From the NCBI RefSeq assembly GCF_037975245.1, contig NC_092564.1:6378984-6442983 (forward strand): a DNA stretch of 64,000 bases, given 5' to 3'. Shown piece by piece: positions 50,814 to 62,206 of the stretch. The notes beneath the pieces are model-generated. The model did not search any database. It was not told the origin of the DNA and saw nothing but the letters and a program-made list of their open reading frames with translations. Both the position numbers and the translations under genes were made by a program. Position 1 is the stretch's first letter; every line of letters begins with the position of its first letter. This DNA comes from Apostichopus japonicus (taxonomy: Eukaryota > Echinodermata > Holothuroidea > Aspidochirotida > Stichopodidae).

Positions 50814-51235
50814 TCACTGAGCAACGTGAGTAATTGGATTGGTTTGGTCAGAGGATAACTGCCTCGACGGATTACGATCAGTATGACTGACAAAGTTACC
50901 TTGACAAGGTTGCAGTTCGTGAGATAATGTATCATTTGAAGATGGAGATAATGTTGTATTCTCCGGAGATTGCCTCTCTGCTCCTGGAGTCTCTGCATCG
51001 ACTCCTTCCACTGGATCTTTGCCTTTACTCTCCTTCTTATATTTCATTCTTCTGTTTTGAAACCAGATTTTAATTTGTCTTTCGGAAAGTCCAAGAAGAT
51101 GAGAGAGTTCGATTCGACGTCTTCTCGTAAGATACCGGTTACAGTAAAATTCCTTTTCTAGTTCCATGGTCTGATAGCGGGTGTAGGTTTGTCTACACCT
51201 CTTCCTTCCGTGCATCTCCACCCCGGATGGAACAC
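50814..51235 (-). CDS. Last coding exon of a central-class Hox gene (Hox6/7/8 type, Hox7 the best guess)
   Basis: This exon encodes a sequence-specific DNA-binding transcription factor used in axial patterning. A full 60-residue homeodomain is read at 51,206-51,027. It opens with [13 protein letters not shown], has the recognition helix [18 protein letters not shown], and carries the invariant W48, F49, Q50, N51 and R53. RQTYTRYQT is the signature of the central Hox/Antp class. Against Antp-type domains it differs at C4, M14, Y21-C22, the LSHLLGLS stretch and Y56 (W in Antp). A 70-residue Ser/Thr/Pro/Asn-rich tail follows, with no UbdA peptide and no poly-Glu end. The frame is open through the splice acceptor (V-P-S-G-V-E-M-H before the domain), so the exon start is a splice junction and not a start codon. 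The first exon with the hexapeptide is not in the window. Hox7 is preferred over Hox6 and Hox8 from memory of echinoderm proteins only. The class is secure; the paralogue number is not. Confidence 0.95.
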
Positions 51236-51285
51236 CTGTTAGAATAAAACAAAGGAAGGAAGAAAGAAAGAAGGAAGAATAAGAA
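51236..51285 (-). promoter_or_regulatory. Splice acceptor of the Hox homeobox exon
   Basis: On the minus strand a pyrimidine-rich tract of about 45 nt, built of CTT/CTTT blocks, ends in TTTTATTCTAACAG directly before the exon. The AG is at 51,237-51,236. The exon starts with two bases that complete a split codon (phase 1), five codons before the first methionine. Placing the intron a few residues before the homeodomain is standard for Hox genes, which supports this junction. Confidence 0.85.
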
Positions 51286-51339
51286 ACCGAATTAATTATA
51301 AGAAAACAAAACCTAATACATGGTCGATAACATCTCAGG

Positions 51340-51392
51340 TTTGTTATTAGTATTAGTATTAGTATTATTATTATTATTATTGTTATTATTAT
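51340..51392 (+). repeat. (ATT)n / (TAGTAT)n repeat
   Basis: TATTAG units pass into ATT trinucleotides. The tract lies about 110 bp inside the presumed intron from the Hox acceptor. Confidence 0.9.
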
Positions 51393-53080
51393 ACCTTATA
51401 ATGAAAACAGACAAAATTGGTAGACTGTGCTGCCTATTTCAATGACACATTAAGTATAAAAGCAAACAAACAAATAAAACAAAAGGATAACATAAGAATT
51501 TGGGAAACTTTATCAACGAGAATCCTCTCCAAACACCCGACTTCTTTCGGATGCGCTGCGTCATTTTTTCGTCATGTATCTCCACTCATATATAAAAAGG
51601 ATAGGCTGCACATTAAAGTGAAGCAAATATCAATGTGTACAGATTTCAAGTAATAGCTGAAAGTCTTGCCATATATATTGCAAGATATATATTGATTAGT
51701 CTGACTGTCGTAAGACTGTATAAATGTTAATTTCAAGTCCATGCAGGATACAAATTCTGCATATTGCAATCAACATGCAAGTATCTGGCAAACTCTTTTT
51801 TCGTCGTGCAAAAAGTAGTAAAAAGAAAATGAATAAACTAAAAAATCAGGGGTTTGACTCAACCACAAGAACCACGCTGAGAAGAAATAGACAATGATGA
51901 CAATTCTAAACATGAGCAAATTCTACAGCCTCTGTAGTCCTATCGCTAAACTTTTTTTCTTCAAAAAACGTTGGAATTTTAATAATAAAAAAAAAACGTT
52001 CCAAAGAGCTCATGATAAGTTTTTCGGTTTTGTTTTTGAACTGTTATTGTTAACTTTGGTTTGGACATCAAATATTACACACACAAAAAATATATAAAAA
52101 ATACAGAAAAACTGCCATATCCTTGAAATTTCGAAATCATACCCATGCGTGCAATTTTAAGCGGAATGGCCATTGCGCCATTATCCCTCACAAGGGGTTC
52201 AATCGTTTACTAATTTAATTTAATTTTAATTCGAAGCGGGGATAATTCATTCTATATAAGAATGTGTATCAGAATTACGATAGCGCAGTCGGAGGACGAA
52301 TTCCATTTGTGTTCAGAAGACAGCATCGTGCAAATCATAACTCCATTAATTAGGTTGGTAGTGGGTTTTGCGTGGAGTCCCTCTTTCGTAAATGAGAAAC
52401 CCCCGCCGCTTCACCACCCAAATCCTCCTGAACACTCCCAAATAGGGAGTTGTCGACCTTGTGAAAGTATTTTCAGAACTGATAATGTTTTATCATTTTT
52501 CACTATTTAGTTTAAAAAGGGGAATACCTTTTGTGGTACTAACATGTCAACTTGCATAATGAGTTTAAGGACCTTGCCTGCGTGATACTCACATACATCC
52601 ATGACGTAAAATAAACATATCCTTATTCGTGGATAATAACAATTTGACTGAACGACTGTCAGAACAGTTTTCACTTTTGATATCGTTTCCCCTTTATATA
52701 TCACTAAGGTAAGCACCCGTTTTGACCTCAATATCCAATTTTAAATACTAAATATGAAATATTGAAAAACTCGTTAATTGTCAATTAAATTATATAAGCA
52801 GTAAATTTCTCAAGTAGCCACAAAAAAACAATAGATGTGGATTGTTATAGTATTATAAATTGGCCACATTCATTTTAAGTTTCAGAAACGGCTTTAATTT
52901 TTATTCGACACAAAACAATTAACCTAGTTTCTTGGAAACTGTCTGCATTATCAAAGTTGATAAACATCCTTCACCAACTTTTCCTTTTGGTACAATTTAA
53001 TATTAAGATAATTGAGTGATAAACTTTGAATTACACATTAAAATGAATAACTGAAACTATGAACATTCAAATAAAAAATG

Positions 53081-53082
<2 letters not shown>

Positions 53083-53144
<62 letters not shown>
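53083..53144 (+). repeat. (TA)n microsatellite
   Basis: About 62 bp of TA dinucleotides with one TACA interruption. Confidence 0.95.
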
Positions 53145-53331
53145 CTCTTTCGAGATCCTGCTTTAGGAATCACAAATGATTTTCGAGTTGGTTAGCATCA
53201 TCATGTTTGATCTCTAGAGTAAGGCAAAATATGTCACCAAAAACAGAACTAGTATTGTTCGATACAGGTGACAAACGCCTACAGTGGAATTACGACCTTC
53301 CTTACCGGTTCGAACCTCTGGACATACATTC

Positions 53332-53445
53332 AGCGTCCATAGCCTAGTGGTTAGGGTGTCCGCGTACAGAGCGGAAGGCCCGTGGTTCGTATCCCGGTGG
53401 AGGCTGAAAGTTTTTTCACTGTTCTTGATTTTCCAACTCATTACG

Positions 53446-53486
<41 letters not shown>
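53332..53486 (+). mobile_element. Short tRNA-like SINE with a (TA)n tail
   Basis: The head of about 73 bp folds like a tRNA. AGCGTCC pairs with GGAGGCT at 6 of 7 positions. The anticodon stem TCCGC/GCGGA is perfect around a 7-nt loop. Box A reads TAGCCTAGTGGTTAGG and box B GTGGTTCGTATCC. The T-arm stem pairs poorly. The 50-bp body ends directly in (TA)n, as SINE tails do. It differs from the SINE at 4.5, 19.1 and 38.5 kb. A tRNA pseudogene is the alternative. Confidence 0.65.
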
Positions 53487-53487
<1 letters not shown>

Positions 53488-53549
53488 CTATATAACTATG
53501 GATCCTACCTTAGGTCGACAGTTACATTGACTTACACACTAAATTTAAT

Positions 53550-53598
53550 CTAACCCTAACCCTTTTTTCTAACCCTAACCCTGAACCGACCCTAACCA
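53550..53598 (+). repeat. Short telomere-like CCCTAA cluster
   Basis: CTAACCCTAACCCT occurs at 53,550 and again at 53,570, followed by a looser GACCCTAACC. This is the metazoan telomere word, present in 2-3 units each time. It is sandwiched between a tRNA-like SINE with its (TA)n tail and a 166-bp (TA)n. Confidence 0.7.
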
Positions 53599-53609
53599 AG
53601 GTACATATT

Positions 53610-53782
<173 letters not shown>

Positions 53783-54800
53783 TAGTTTCCGGTTATAAGT
53801 AGTATAATGTGATGTCTGACATGGTAAGTACCATTTTAAGATTATCCGATTTTGATCTTCAATAAGTTGTTTCATTATGTAGGATACAATGTAATGTTCA
53901 CAGACCAGTATTCCTACCGGAGGAGGTTTGGACAAGATGGTAAGCAACCAATAACTCGAAACATTATAAAACATGTTTACCATCATATATGTTAAATTGT
54001 AATAGGCCTATGTTTCGATTTACATATTTATGATATTAGTAAATTAATGAGGTGGTCACTTGATATTTGTAGTATTTCATGTTTGTTAGTGTGTTTTTTT
54101 TTTTTTTAAGGAGAAATGACCTTTGGAATGGTGTAAATCATGTGCCAATGGGCGACAACAAGTTTTGTCACCACGGTTCTTCAGTCAAACTTGTCAACGT
54201 TATTAAACATGATGAATGTTATATTTATTAATAAATTTAAGTATCCGATGCTAATTGCAAATATAACTTTCTTAAGACAACTGGGCGAACTGCAATTCCT
54301 TAACAGATTTTTCGTTACGTCATGACTTAGTTGCTTTTATATTTGTATCACTCTAATATTTTATTTTATATTATTATTATTTTTCTTTAGAATTACATCA
54401 TTTTTATCTTAACAAAACCAAATGCCATTCACATTGCATTATCAGATGAGTTTATTTTGATTACATCTCTGCAGGTTTTTGTCATCCAATGAATTATGAT
54501 TATTGATTAAGCAACTCACAATGAAGTTATTCATTTTGATCGATTAATTAATTGTAAAACACTACAATCACAGATCTGATAAACTTATAACCTAGAAAGG
54601 TTTCATACTCATGCTATTATGCAAGATTAAACGAAATTTGAACCCGAATCGATAAAACAAACTCCAAATTTGCCATTTCGATTATTTTCCGATCGATAGT
54701 CAGTTAATATGTGTGGTACAGTAGGAATATTGTAGGAATTGTAAGAAATTGTAGGAAGTGTCTTATATATAGAAAGGGAAGAACAAGCTAACAGCCATAC

Positions 54801-55286
54801 CAGGGGCGTATCCAGGGGGGGGGGGCGCAACAGGCGCGCGCCCACCCTATTGGCCGTCACCAAAACAAAAAAAGTTTAGCAAAAAACAGAAAAAGAAATT
54901 GATGACGACCTTTATGTGAGATGTCGGTGATCGCTCAACCCCCCCCCCCCCTCCCGTATATTCTTTATTTTTTGTTTGCAAAAAAAAGGTTCTGGCGAAG
55001 TTCGGCGGCATAATAGTTTTAGAAACATAGATGGTAATTGTGTTTGTATTATCACTATAAGCACTAAATGACATGCCAGCCATACTAAATTGTGCATTTT
55101 GTGTCCATTTTTACTGGAAATGTTGCTTATTATTAAGGTCGAAAAATGGATCACATATGGCACCATTTTGCATTTCAGCCCTTCTTCGAAAGCAAAAATT
55201 GTCCACCCCTCCCCTTAGACCCATCCCCAAGGACGGCGATCATTCATGCCTGACGCCCCCTAGTGGAAAATCCTGGATACGCCCTG
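54801..55286 (+). mobile_element. 486-bp hAT-like MITE in the presumed Hox intron
   Basis: The left end CAGGGGCGTATCCAGG is mirrored by the right end CCTGGATACGCCCTG. The flanks carry an exact 12-bp direct repeat, TAACAGCCATAC (54,789-54,800 and 55,287-55,298). That is longer than the 8 bp usual for hAT elements. The ends match those of the 9,482-11,675 element. The right part has the CCCCTCCCCTTAGACCC module also seen at 16.3 kb. Confidence 0.8.
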
Positions 55287-55910
55287 TAACAGCCATACAG
55301 TATAGTTAAACCTGTGTCCTATAAAAAAAAACAACCTGTTTTGTGTTTTGGTCGTAGACTTTACCAAACCCAGCCTGATATTTCTCGATTCAAGAGTACA
55401 ATTAATCAATCAAAACCTCTTAGATTTTTTTTGTCCTAATGAACCTTAATTAGATAATTATAATGAATTCCATTTGATGATAACCTTTTGACGTGACTAT
55501 TTTTGTAAGTTTTCAAATGTAAAATTCAGATAGGATGTTTCCTCCTTTCAATTCTCTTTGTCTCAATTTCTTTTCTTACTAAACCTCAACTGCATGACTC
55601 AAAATAACGAAAATATATTGTAATTGGATTGTGGTGTCGAAGATTAAGTGAATGCAGCGAAAACAGCTGCTTTTCATGAAATAACGACAAATAGACCCTT
55701 GTTTTTACATTTATCGTAATATTCTTAGCCGTTACAGTTGCATTCGCATCTTTACTAATCTCTCAGTGCAAATATTGTTGAGGATAAAAGTCTATTCTTA
55801 GAGTTAAATTGCAAAATGAATATTCACACACAATTTATTTCACTCTCAAGATATCAAACTGAAATCGAACTTGAAAATAAAGGTATTCGGCAACAATTCT
55901 TTATGTAAAC

Positions 55911-56094
55911 ATATGAAGTGATTTAAAATAACATTATTGCTTAGAAACCAAGACTGTAACTAATTAAAGCTAATTAAATTACAATTTAATCATATATATA
56001 TGTCTATATATATGAAGTGATTTAAACTGAACGTCTTGCTTCGAAATATAAACTGTAGCTAATTAAAGCTAATTAAATTACAAGTTAATTATTC
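55911..56094. repeat. Diverged tandem duplication (99-bp offset) with paired TAATTA sites
   Basis: Two copies start with ATATGAAGTGATTTAAA at 55,911 and 56,010. Each ends in CTAATTAAAGCTAATTAAAT. The copies have diverged in the middle, but the double TAATTA block is unchanged. TAATTA sites are at 55,961, 55,971, 56,060 and 56,070, with a further TTAATTA near 56,085. TAATTA is the core site for Antp-class and related homeodomains. The duplication lies in the presumed Hox intron. Confidence 0.7.
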
Positions 56095-56096
56095 TT

Positions 56097-56165
56097 GATA
56101 TATATATATATATTTATATGTATATATATATATGTGTATATATATTTATGTATGTATCTATATAG
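56097..56165 (+). repeat. TA/TG low-complexity tract
   Basis: TATATA blocks with TTTATG, TATGTG and TATGTA interruptions, directly after the TAATTA-bearing duplication. Confidence 0.85.
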
Positions 56166-56625
56166 TTGTTCGCATGACCTTACAGAAAACACAAATAGGC
56201 CATTTTGTGTGTGCATTCAGCGAATTTAAGGGATCATTTCATTGGAATAAGTGAAAGCATTAATATTGCCGCCCCAGTTAATTAATGTGAAAACTTAGAT
56301 AATTGGCTACAATTCGACGTCACCGTTATTCGTGTTTTGTAAAGACAGAGTATCTTCTTATCACAAATTCGGCATAAATTTAAGGATGTGCCCGAAGGAA
56401 AATGCAATTCCATGAACACATGCAATCATAATTTCCTTCACATGTCCTTTTCCCAATCCCAATCATAGATTTTTTTCCTGTGTGTCCTTTTGTCCTTGTG
56501 CGCTCTGAGTTCTTCGGAAGATTTAGCGCCTCTTAAGTACCATTTATTATTTATTATTATTATTATTATTATTTATTTCATACGGATATTTGTCCCTATA
56601 TGAGGAGAACCATGTAGATTATGTA

Positions 56626-56955
56626 GGTGCTGTGGCCGAGGGGATAAAGGCGGTGGCATTTGAAGCAATGAGGCTTAGCAATCGGGAGGTTCCGGGTTCG
56701 ATACCCGTCCGGGTCATAGTAAGGTGGGTTTTCCATCTAAGAGCAATCTACGGTTTTCCCATCTGAAATGACTTTCTAAATTGAAAATATTCCAAAATTT
56801 GTTTTACAATGTTGAATTGGAAGCCAACCGACGTGTAAGTTGCAATCCATAAGCCCTTGCGGGTTTCTCCCATATTTGTGGTTGGTTAAGCGTCGTAAAA
56901 ATAAAAATAACTGCTGATTATTATTATTATTATTTTTATTTATTATTGTTACAAC
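56626..56955 (+). mobile_element. tRNA(Ser/Leu)-like SINE with a (ATT)n tail
   Basis: The head GGTGCTGTGGCCGAGGGGAT resembles the 5' half of a class II tRNA. A long variable region follows, then box B GGGTTCGATACCCG. The acceptor ends do not pair, so it is not a working tRNA gene. A body of about 200 bp follows, with GCCCTTGCGGGTTTCTCCC near 56,855, then A-rich sequence and (ATT)n. This is a third SINE family in the window. Confidence 0.7.
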
Positions 56956-57683
56956 TTGGTGGACGGAATTGATGGTATGAATATTCAATAGCACTTAGCA
57001 ATCATACATGTATGCATTTAAAAAGTAGTAAAGTAAACTGAATCGCGGAATAAAAATAATGAACAATACTTTTTCATACTAGTATTCACTACATGTAAGA
57101 ATCAACTTGTAAATTCCTTATTTAATTTTTTTTCTCTCTTCATTTTGTTTCCATAAACTTCGGCCCGTGAAGCTAATGATTTATACTTTTTAGGGGATTT
57201 TAGTATAAAATACCATACATACATCAACTTGAAAACGTAGCAAAGTCAATACAGAAAGAGTATGGGCACGGCATCCTGACAACACTATAGACTATTCAAC
57301 ATATGGGAGGTTTTTATTCACCTCCTTTCGGATTCTATACAGAGTTAATTAATTATGTATTTCCAAGATTTCATGCTCGACTCAAACAATGTCAAAGGAG
57401 ATCAAGTTTCTGTAACATCACCTTGTTAACCAATTATCATCATATAACCTCTTCCGTTGTTTACACTTCTGTCAATTTCAGGATTTCTTATTCCGATCAA
57501 CTTGCAGTACTACTTCGCAACTTATATATGGAGAACCTTATTAAAACTTAAGCTGAAACTGAAAAATGGGGTCTTGTAAACATTCTTTTACGTTTTTACT
57601 TTGTTCTTTCATACACTATGGTAATGCATAAACATTGATATAAAACTATCTCATATATTTGAAGCATTTTCTAACTTCTTTTC

Positions 57684-57890
57684 CAGTGGCGGCACCAACC
57701 AAGGCAATCTGGGGGGGGGGGGGGCTGGTGAGGGGAGGGGAACTAGGCGGCAAGGCTAACACATATTTCTTGGGGGTTGGGAGGCAAAAATATGACACTG
57801 ATATGGGGGAAGGGGTCTAAGGAGAAGGACTTCCTCTGCCGTTTGGGAAGTTTTCTACAAGTTAAGTGACTTGGACGCAAAATGGTGCTA
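57684..57890 (-). mobile_element. Single-ended fragment of a hAT-like element
   Basis: CAGTGGCGGCACC at 57,684 resembles the other CAGTGGCGG ends. It is followed by a 14-base G-run and then by the reverse complement of the CCCCTCCCC/TTAGACCCC module, in the order expected for the right end of the 14,281-16,399 element. No partner end was found downstream, so the far boundary is approximate. Confidence 0.5.
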
Positions 57891-57959
57891 TATCATTTGA
57901 CAAATTTTCACATTAATGCTTTGCATTGGAAGCTGTTTCTAATACAAACGATTAGCCTA

Positions 57960-57963
<4 letters not shown>

Positions 57964-58022
<59 letters not shown>
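57964..58022 (+). repeat. (TA)n microsatellite
   Basis: About 59 bp of perfect TA dinucleotides, 75 bp beyond the single-ended hAT-like fragment. Confidence 0.95.
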
Positions 58023-58025
<3 letters not shown>

Positions 58026-58199
58026 ATAAGTAGCAGATCTGATTTGGAGACTGGGGGATCGGGGAGGGGGAGGGGGGTGGAATTGCCCAATCACCCGCTC
58101 TGCAGTGTCGCACTGCTCATTTCTAATTACTGGTCGGTAATTAGTCGGTCAGTTTAAAAGTAAACCATAGCCATAAATTATGCTTATTATATTTCTTAT

Positions 58200-59500
58200 A
58201 CTTTCTTATAACCTTATAATTTCTATATATATATGTACTGTTTAAACGTTTTCTATTTGACATTGCTTTTCACATATCGCTCTTTTTAACGAATATTCTT
58301 TGGTTTTATGATTTAATGGTGGTATAGTCTTTTTCTGTCTAAACACTATATGCTGTAACATTTATGTTACGATTATTTTCTTCTTTTTTTCTGATAACTT
58401 TTTTATATTGGAAATCATATATTCTTGTAGTATCGCTGTTATAAAAAAAAAAAATATTATATATCACTGTGTTATTGGTCATTCAACATTTTTTAATTTT
58501 CTGTTTTTTATATATAATTCGATGCTTTTCACTTTGTCTAATTGTGATCGTACATGGTTCGTTCCTTTGTCTTTTCAAATATGTTATAACCTTTTGCAGT
58601 TTTATCATTTCCTTCATATATTATCATATTACATGTTTCGTGTTACATGATAATATATACTTTTGTCCGTTTTCATTTGCTGCATCGAAGTTCCTCTTTC
58701 TAATCAAACAATCTATTTTGTTGTTTTATTTTTCGATATATACATATATATATATTTCTATATATCCTATTTATATGTGATTGGTTATAGGTCTGTATAG
58801 TTTGATTCCTCCCTGCGTTTATCTTATTTTATTTACTCTGTTCTTTCAATGTTCAAATGTTTTAATTTCTGATTTCTTTTAATTGTAAATTATGTTTGAG
58901 GACCTCATACATAAGATTAGCGTTGTTTACCCTTGAAAGTTGAAATAAAAAGTCAATAGCATCGATAAAATATCAAAAAAGAATTGATAATGACAACATT
59001 ATTCGAATGACTCGACCTTTGACGGCAAGCAACTGTATATATTCGCACTCCTTTCACCTTAGAGCAGTATTCAAATTAACATCATCAAGGTGAACTTTTA
59101 ATATTTGATCGAACGGATGCAACAATGTCATTTACTCTTTGGAATATATATTATTAAAAATGATAGAAATGGTTTCCTTTCCTTTCCTTTCTCTTTTTAT
59201 TTGTTTGGTTTTTTCAACAATTCCAATTATGAAGTAATCGTTTACAAAATATATTTACAAATTGTTGAAGCAGGTTGTGAGAGAACTATAAAAAGGGAAA
59301 AACGCTTATGAAGTCCATTTTACGATGTCCCAGGCATAATATGTTGGCCACTTATATAACCAGTGAGGGAAAGACAAGTTTCCTATGATCCTGATCTGTT
59401 TTCGCAAATGAAACAATAAAATATTGGGTAACACATATTTCTTTGTTGGATTGAAGAATTGGGACTGGGTTAGTGAGGAGACACGGAAATAGGTGTCACC
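58200..59500. other. Presumed Hox intron, T-rich, no feature
   Basis: The T-rich plus strand gives Phe/Tyr/Leu-rich frames at 58,408-58,780 that are composition artefacts. Nothing else is seen. Confidence 0.5.
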
Positions 59501-59699
59501 ACGTAAATATGTTAGTTAGATTGGAATGGGGGGGGGGGTGTATAAGTTAGATTGGAATGGGCGGGAGGCGATTGGGTGGAGCTTTCCTGAAATGGAGTTA
59601 TTACACGACCAAAAGTGCACAATAATGCTTTACATCAATACCAGGTATGTCACACTGGAATACAATGTCCCCACTATAGCATTAAAAGAATGTGCCCTT

Positions 59700-59875
59700 G
59701 CATTTATTCCCCATTCTTACACAGTGGGTATCTTATCTAACACATTCCTGTCGTATTTACTCCCCATTCTTGTACAGTGGGTATTTGATCTTACACATTC
59801 CTGTACCTTGCATTTAACCCCATTCTTACACAGTGGGTATCTGAGATTACACATTCCTTTTCTCCTTCTTCATAC
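59700..59875 (+). repeat. 53- to 56-bp tandem repeat, three copies
   Basis: CCCCATTCTT followed by a CAGTGGGTAT core starts at 59,709, 59,762 and 59,818. Each copy ends in ACACATTCCT. The 53- and 56-bp steps put copies in different frames, so the 140-codon open frame over it is not a conserved protein repeat. Confidence 0.85.
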
Positions 59876-61112
59876 CAAACATTTTAAGCAGTTGGTGAAT
59901 AATGGAGATCAGCTTTGCACATTTATTGCTGATTTTACCGATTCATAACTTTACCTCCCACCGCCCGACGTCATCAAAGAATGTACTATTGTAATACGTT
60001 TCACACTTTGTATATTTCGTCAGTAAACTGTTCTGTCTACAAACATGTGCCATTTAAGAGGTTGTAAGATAGAGCTGAGCTATTCGCTAAATCAAGCTAT
60101 ATAAAACAAACGAGGCAGAAATAAATCGTTCGAAGCCAATAGTAATGTTGTGTGATTTGATGTTAATGCTGTAATGTAATGTATAATGCTGATATAATGT
60201 AATGGTTCTAATATAATAATAGATATGATTTGTGTGCTGTATGTAAAGAAATGTTGTTTCCACTGTAATCCGACGGACACACCCAAACATTTAATGTTGA
60301 TGTCATAATGATATATCAATGTTGTTATATATACATTAAAAGCGTGGTTTTCGGGAATTGCGTCGGTACAAGCAACTAATCAATATAAGCTTACACTAAT
60401 TGTTTGAAACATTGCACAGTTGTGTCTACGTGTTTTTCTTATGTACAGAATTTCTAGTTTCAGGTGAACGGTTTAAGTTAAAAATGAAACATTTCTACGG
60501 ATTTGTGTTAATCACCTTACAAGTTTCCGTTCGTCAATCATCGAGGTATAAAAAGCTTGCGTTTTCTCGGAAGCTATGTGCTGCGGTAGATGCGGTACAT
60601 ACTACTTACAATGTCATAATATAGTGTCACAAGCCACTTGTAACAGGGCTATGTAGCTGCTTTGTATTCTTATTATGTTTTATATATGCTGATCAGGCTT
60701 CTCATGATCAGGTGATTTTGAAGAGAGAGGTGAAGAGAGAGAGACGTCCGCTAGTTTGTATATTTGTTTGCAGGGGAAGGGGGAAGGGACGGGGAGGGGG
60801 TAGGTTTGGGAATATGTTTCATTTTTAACCTAAACCGTTCACCTGGAACTAGAATATTTAAACAGCACAATCATTTTCACTTACTATAATCGAAGAATTC
60901 TGAACATAATACAGTTTATTCTTGTTTCTAAGTTAGAAAAACGATATTCTATATTTCACTATGTATAGATTACAATACATCCTGTAACGGATGGAGGAGG
61001 TGTGCGCAGGGTGGGGTGGCGGGGGGGGGTGGGTGGAATGATACCCCGTACCACAATTGTGTAGGCCTATCCTATATGTCACCATGCATACACAGCCTCG
61101 TTACCGTATTAT

Positions 61113-61457
61113 ATATAATATAATATAATATAATATAATATAATATAATATAATATAATATAATATAATATAATATAATATAATATAATATAATATAATA
61201 TAATATAATATAATATAATATAATATAATATAATATAATATAATATAATATAATATAATATAATATAATATAGTATAATATAATATAATATAATATAATA
61301 TAATATAATATAATATAATATAATATAATATAATATAATATAATATAATATAATATAATATAATATAATATAATATAATATAATATAATATAATATAATA
61401 TAATATAATATAATATAATATAATATAATATAATATAATATAATATAATATAATATA
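61113..61457 (+). repeat. (TATAA)n pentanucleotide array, about 345 bp
   Basis: About 69 copies of TAATA, with a single substitution (G at 61,273). The long open frames of alternating Ile, Leu and Tyr on the minus strand come from this repeat and are not genes. Confidence 0.97.
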
Positions 61458-62022
61458 TACATATATACATAACATTGTATACCACATAGATACTTTGAAC
61501 CTCAAAGAACATGACCTTTTTTTTTATGTCTAATTGTTTCTGGCTTGGCGCGAAAATATTAATGTAGCCAATTATAAGATTGAAGTAAAACAATGCCAAT
61601 AATTGGACGTCGAGTGAGGTATCTTCAGAAGGAAGGTGATTAACCGTCAATGAATCTATTCAACGCGATGATCATTAAAAACACGACACAAACTTTTTTT
61701 TTGTATGTTGCCAATCACAAATGTCATGATGAGGTTCTCACGCTCTTCATCAATGTACATACATGACAATCTTAGAGAAAGTGAAAGACCAAAAAAAAAG
61801 AAAAGAGTTTAGCTTGGGCAACGGGACCTGGATATTAGAAATAGAAGTTATGTCTCAGCTTTGGCGAATTAATTCTTAAAATATGTCATAATATGAATAA
61901 CGTATATTTTGTAAAAATTATGCGATAATTAATCTGTGAAGAGAAATGAAATGAATAATTCAATAAACCTCAATAGTTGCATGTTATGTGGTCCGAGTAA
62001 GACTGCTTGGCGACAGTCATTA

Positions 62023-62118
62023 GTGTCGAAAGCACCCAAACTCTCGAACGAGTGTCGAACCAGTGTCGAAAGTACCCGAACTCTCGAACGCATGTCGAAC
62101 GAGTGTCGAAAGCACCCA
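62023..62118 (+). repeat. 40-bp tandem repeat, about 2.4 copies
   Basis: GTGTCGAAAG followed by CACCC or TACCC starts at 62,023, 62,063 and 62,103. CTCTCGAACG lies within the first two units. GTGTCGAAAGC is also found near the right ends of the MITEs at 10.6 and 14.8 kb. Confidence 0.85.
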
Positions 62119-62206
62119 CCCGGTTTTGGTTCATAACTTTTTGTTCTCAAGTAGGCCTAACTAAGAGAGAATTATATTTCAATCCCTACATTTCATTTCT
62201 CTGTAG

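Noticed and set aside
50621-50998. 125-codon minus-strand frame overlapping the Hox exon end
   Set aside because: It is a shadow of the Hox exon in another frame continuing into the 3' flank.
53332-53404. Functional tRNA gene
   Set aside because: The anticodon stem is perfect but the T-arm does not pair, and the sequence runs straight into a SINE-like body and (TA)n tail. The heads at 4.5, 19.1, 38.5 and 56.6 kb are also SINE heads.
59526-59948. 140-codon plus-strand open frame
   Set aside because: It runs across a 53-56 bp tandem repeat with steps that shift frame, and has no recognisable domain.
61072-61650. 192-codon and other long frames of Ile, Leu and Tyr
   Set aside because: These are translation of the (TATAA)n array. 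Similar Ile-Tyr frames at 53.5-54.0, 57.9, 45.6 and 32.6 kb come from (TA)n.
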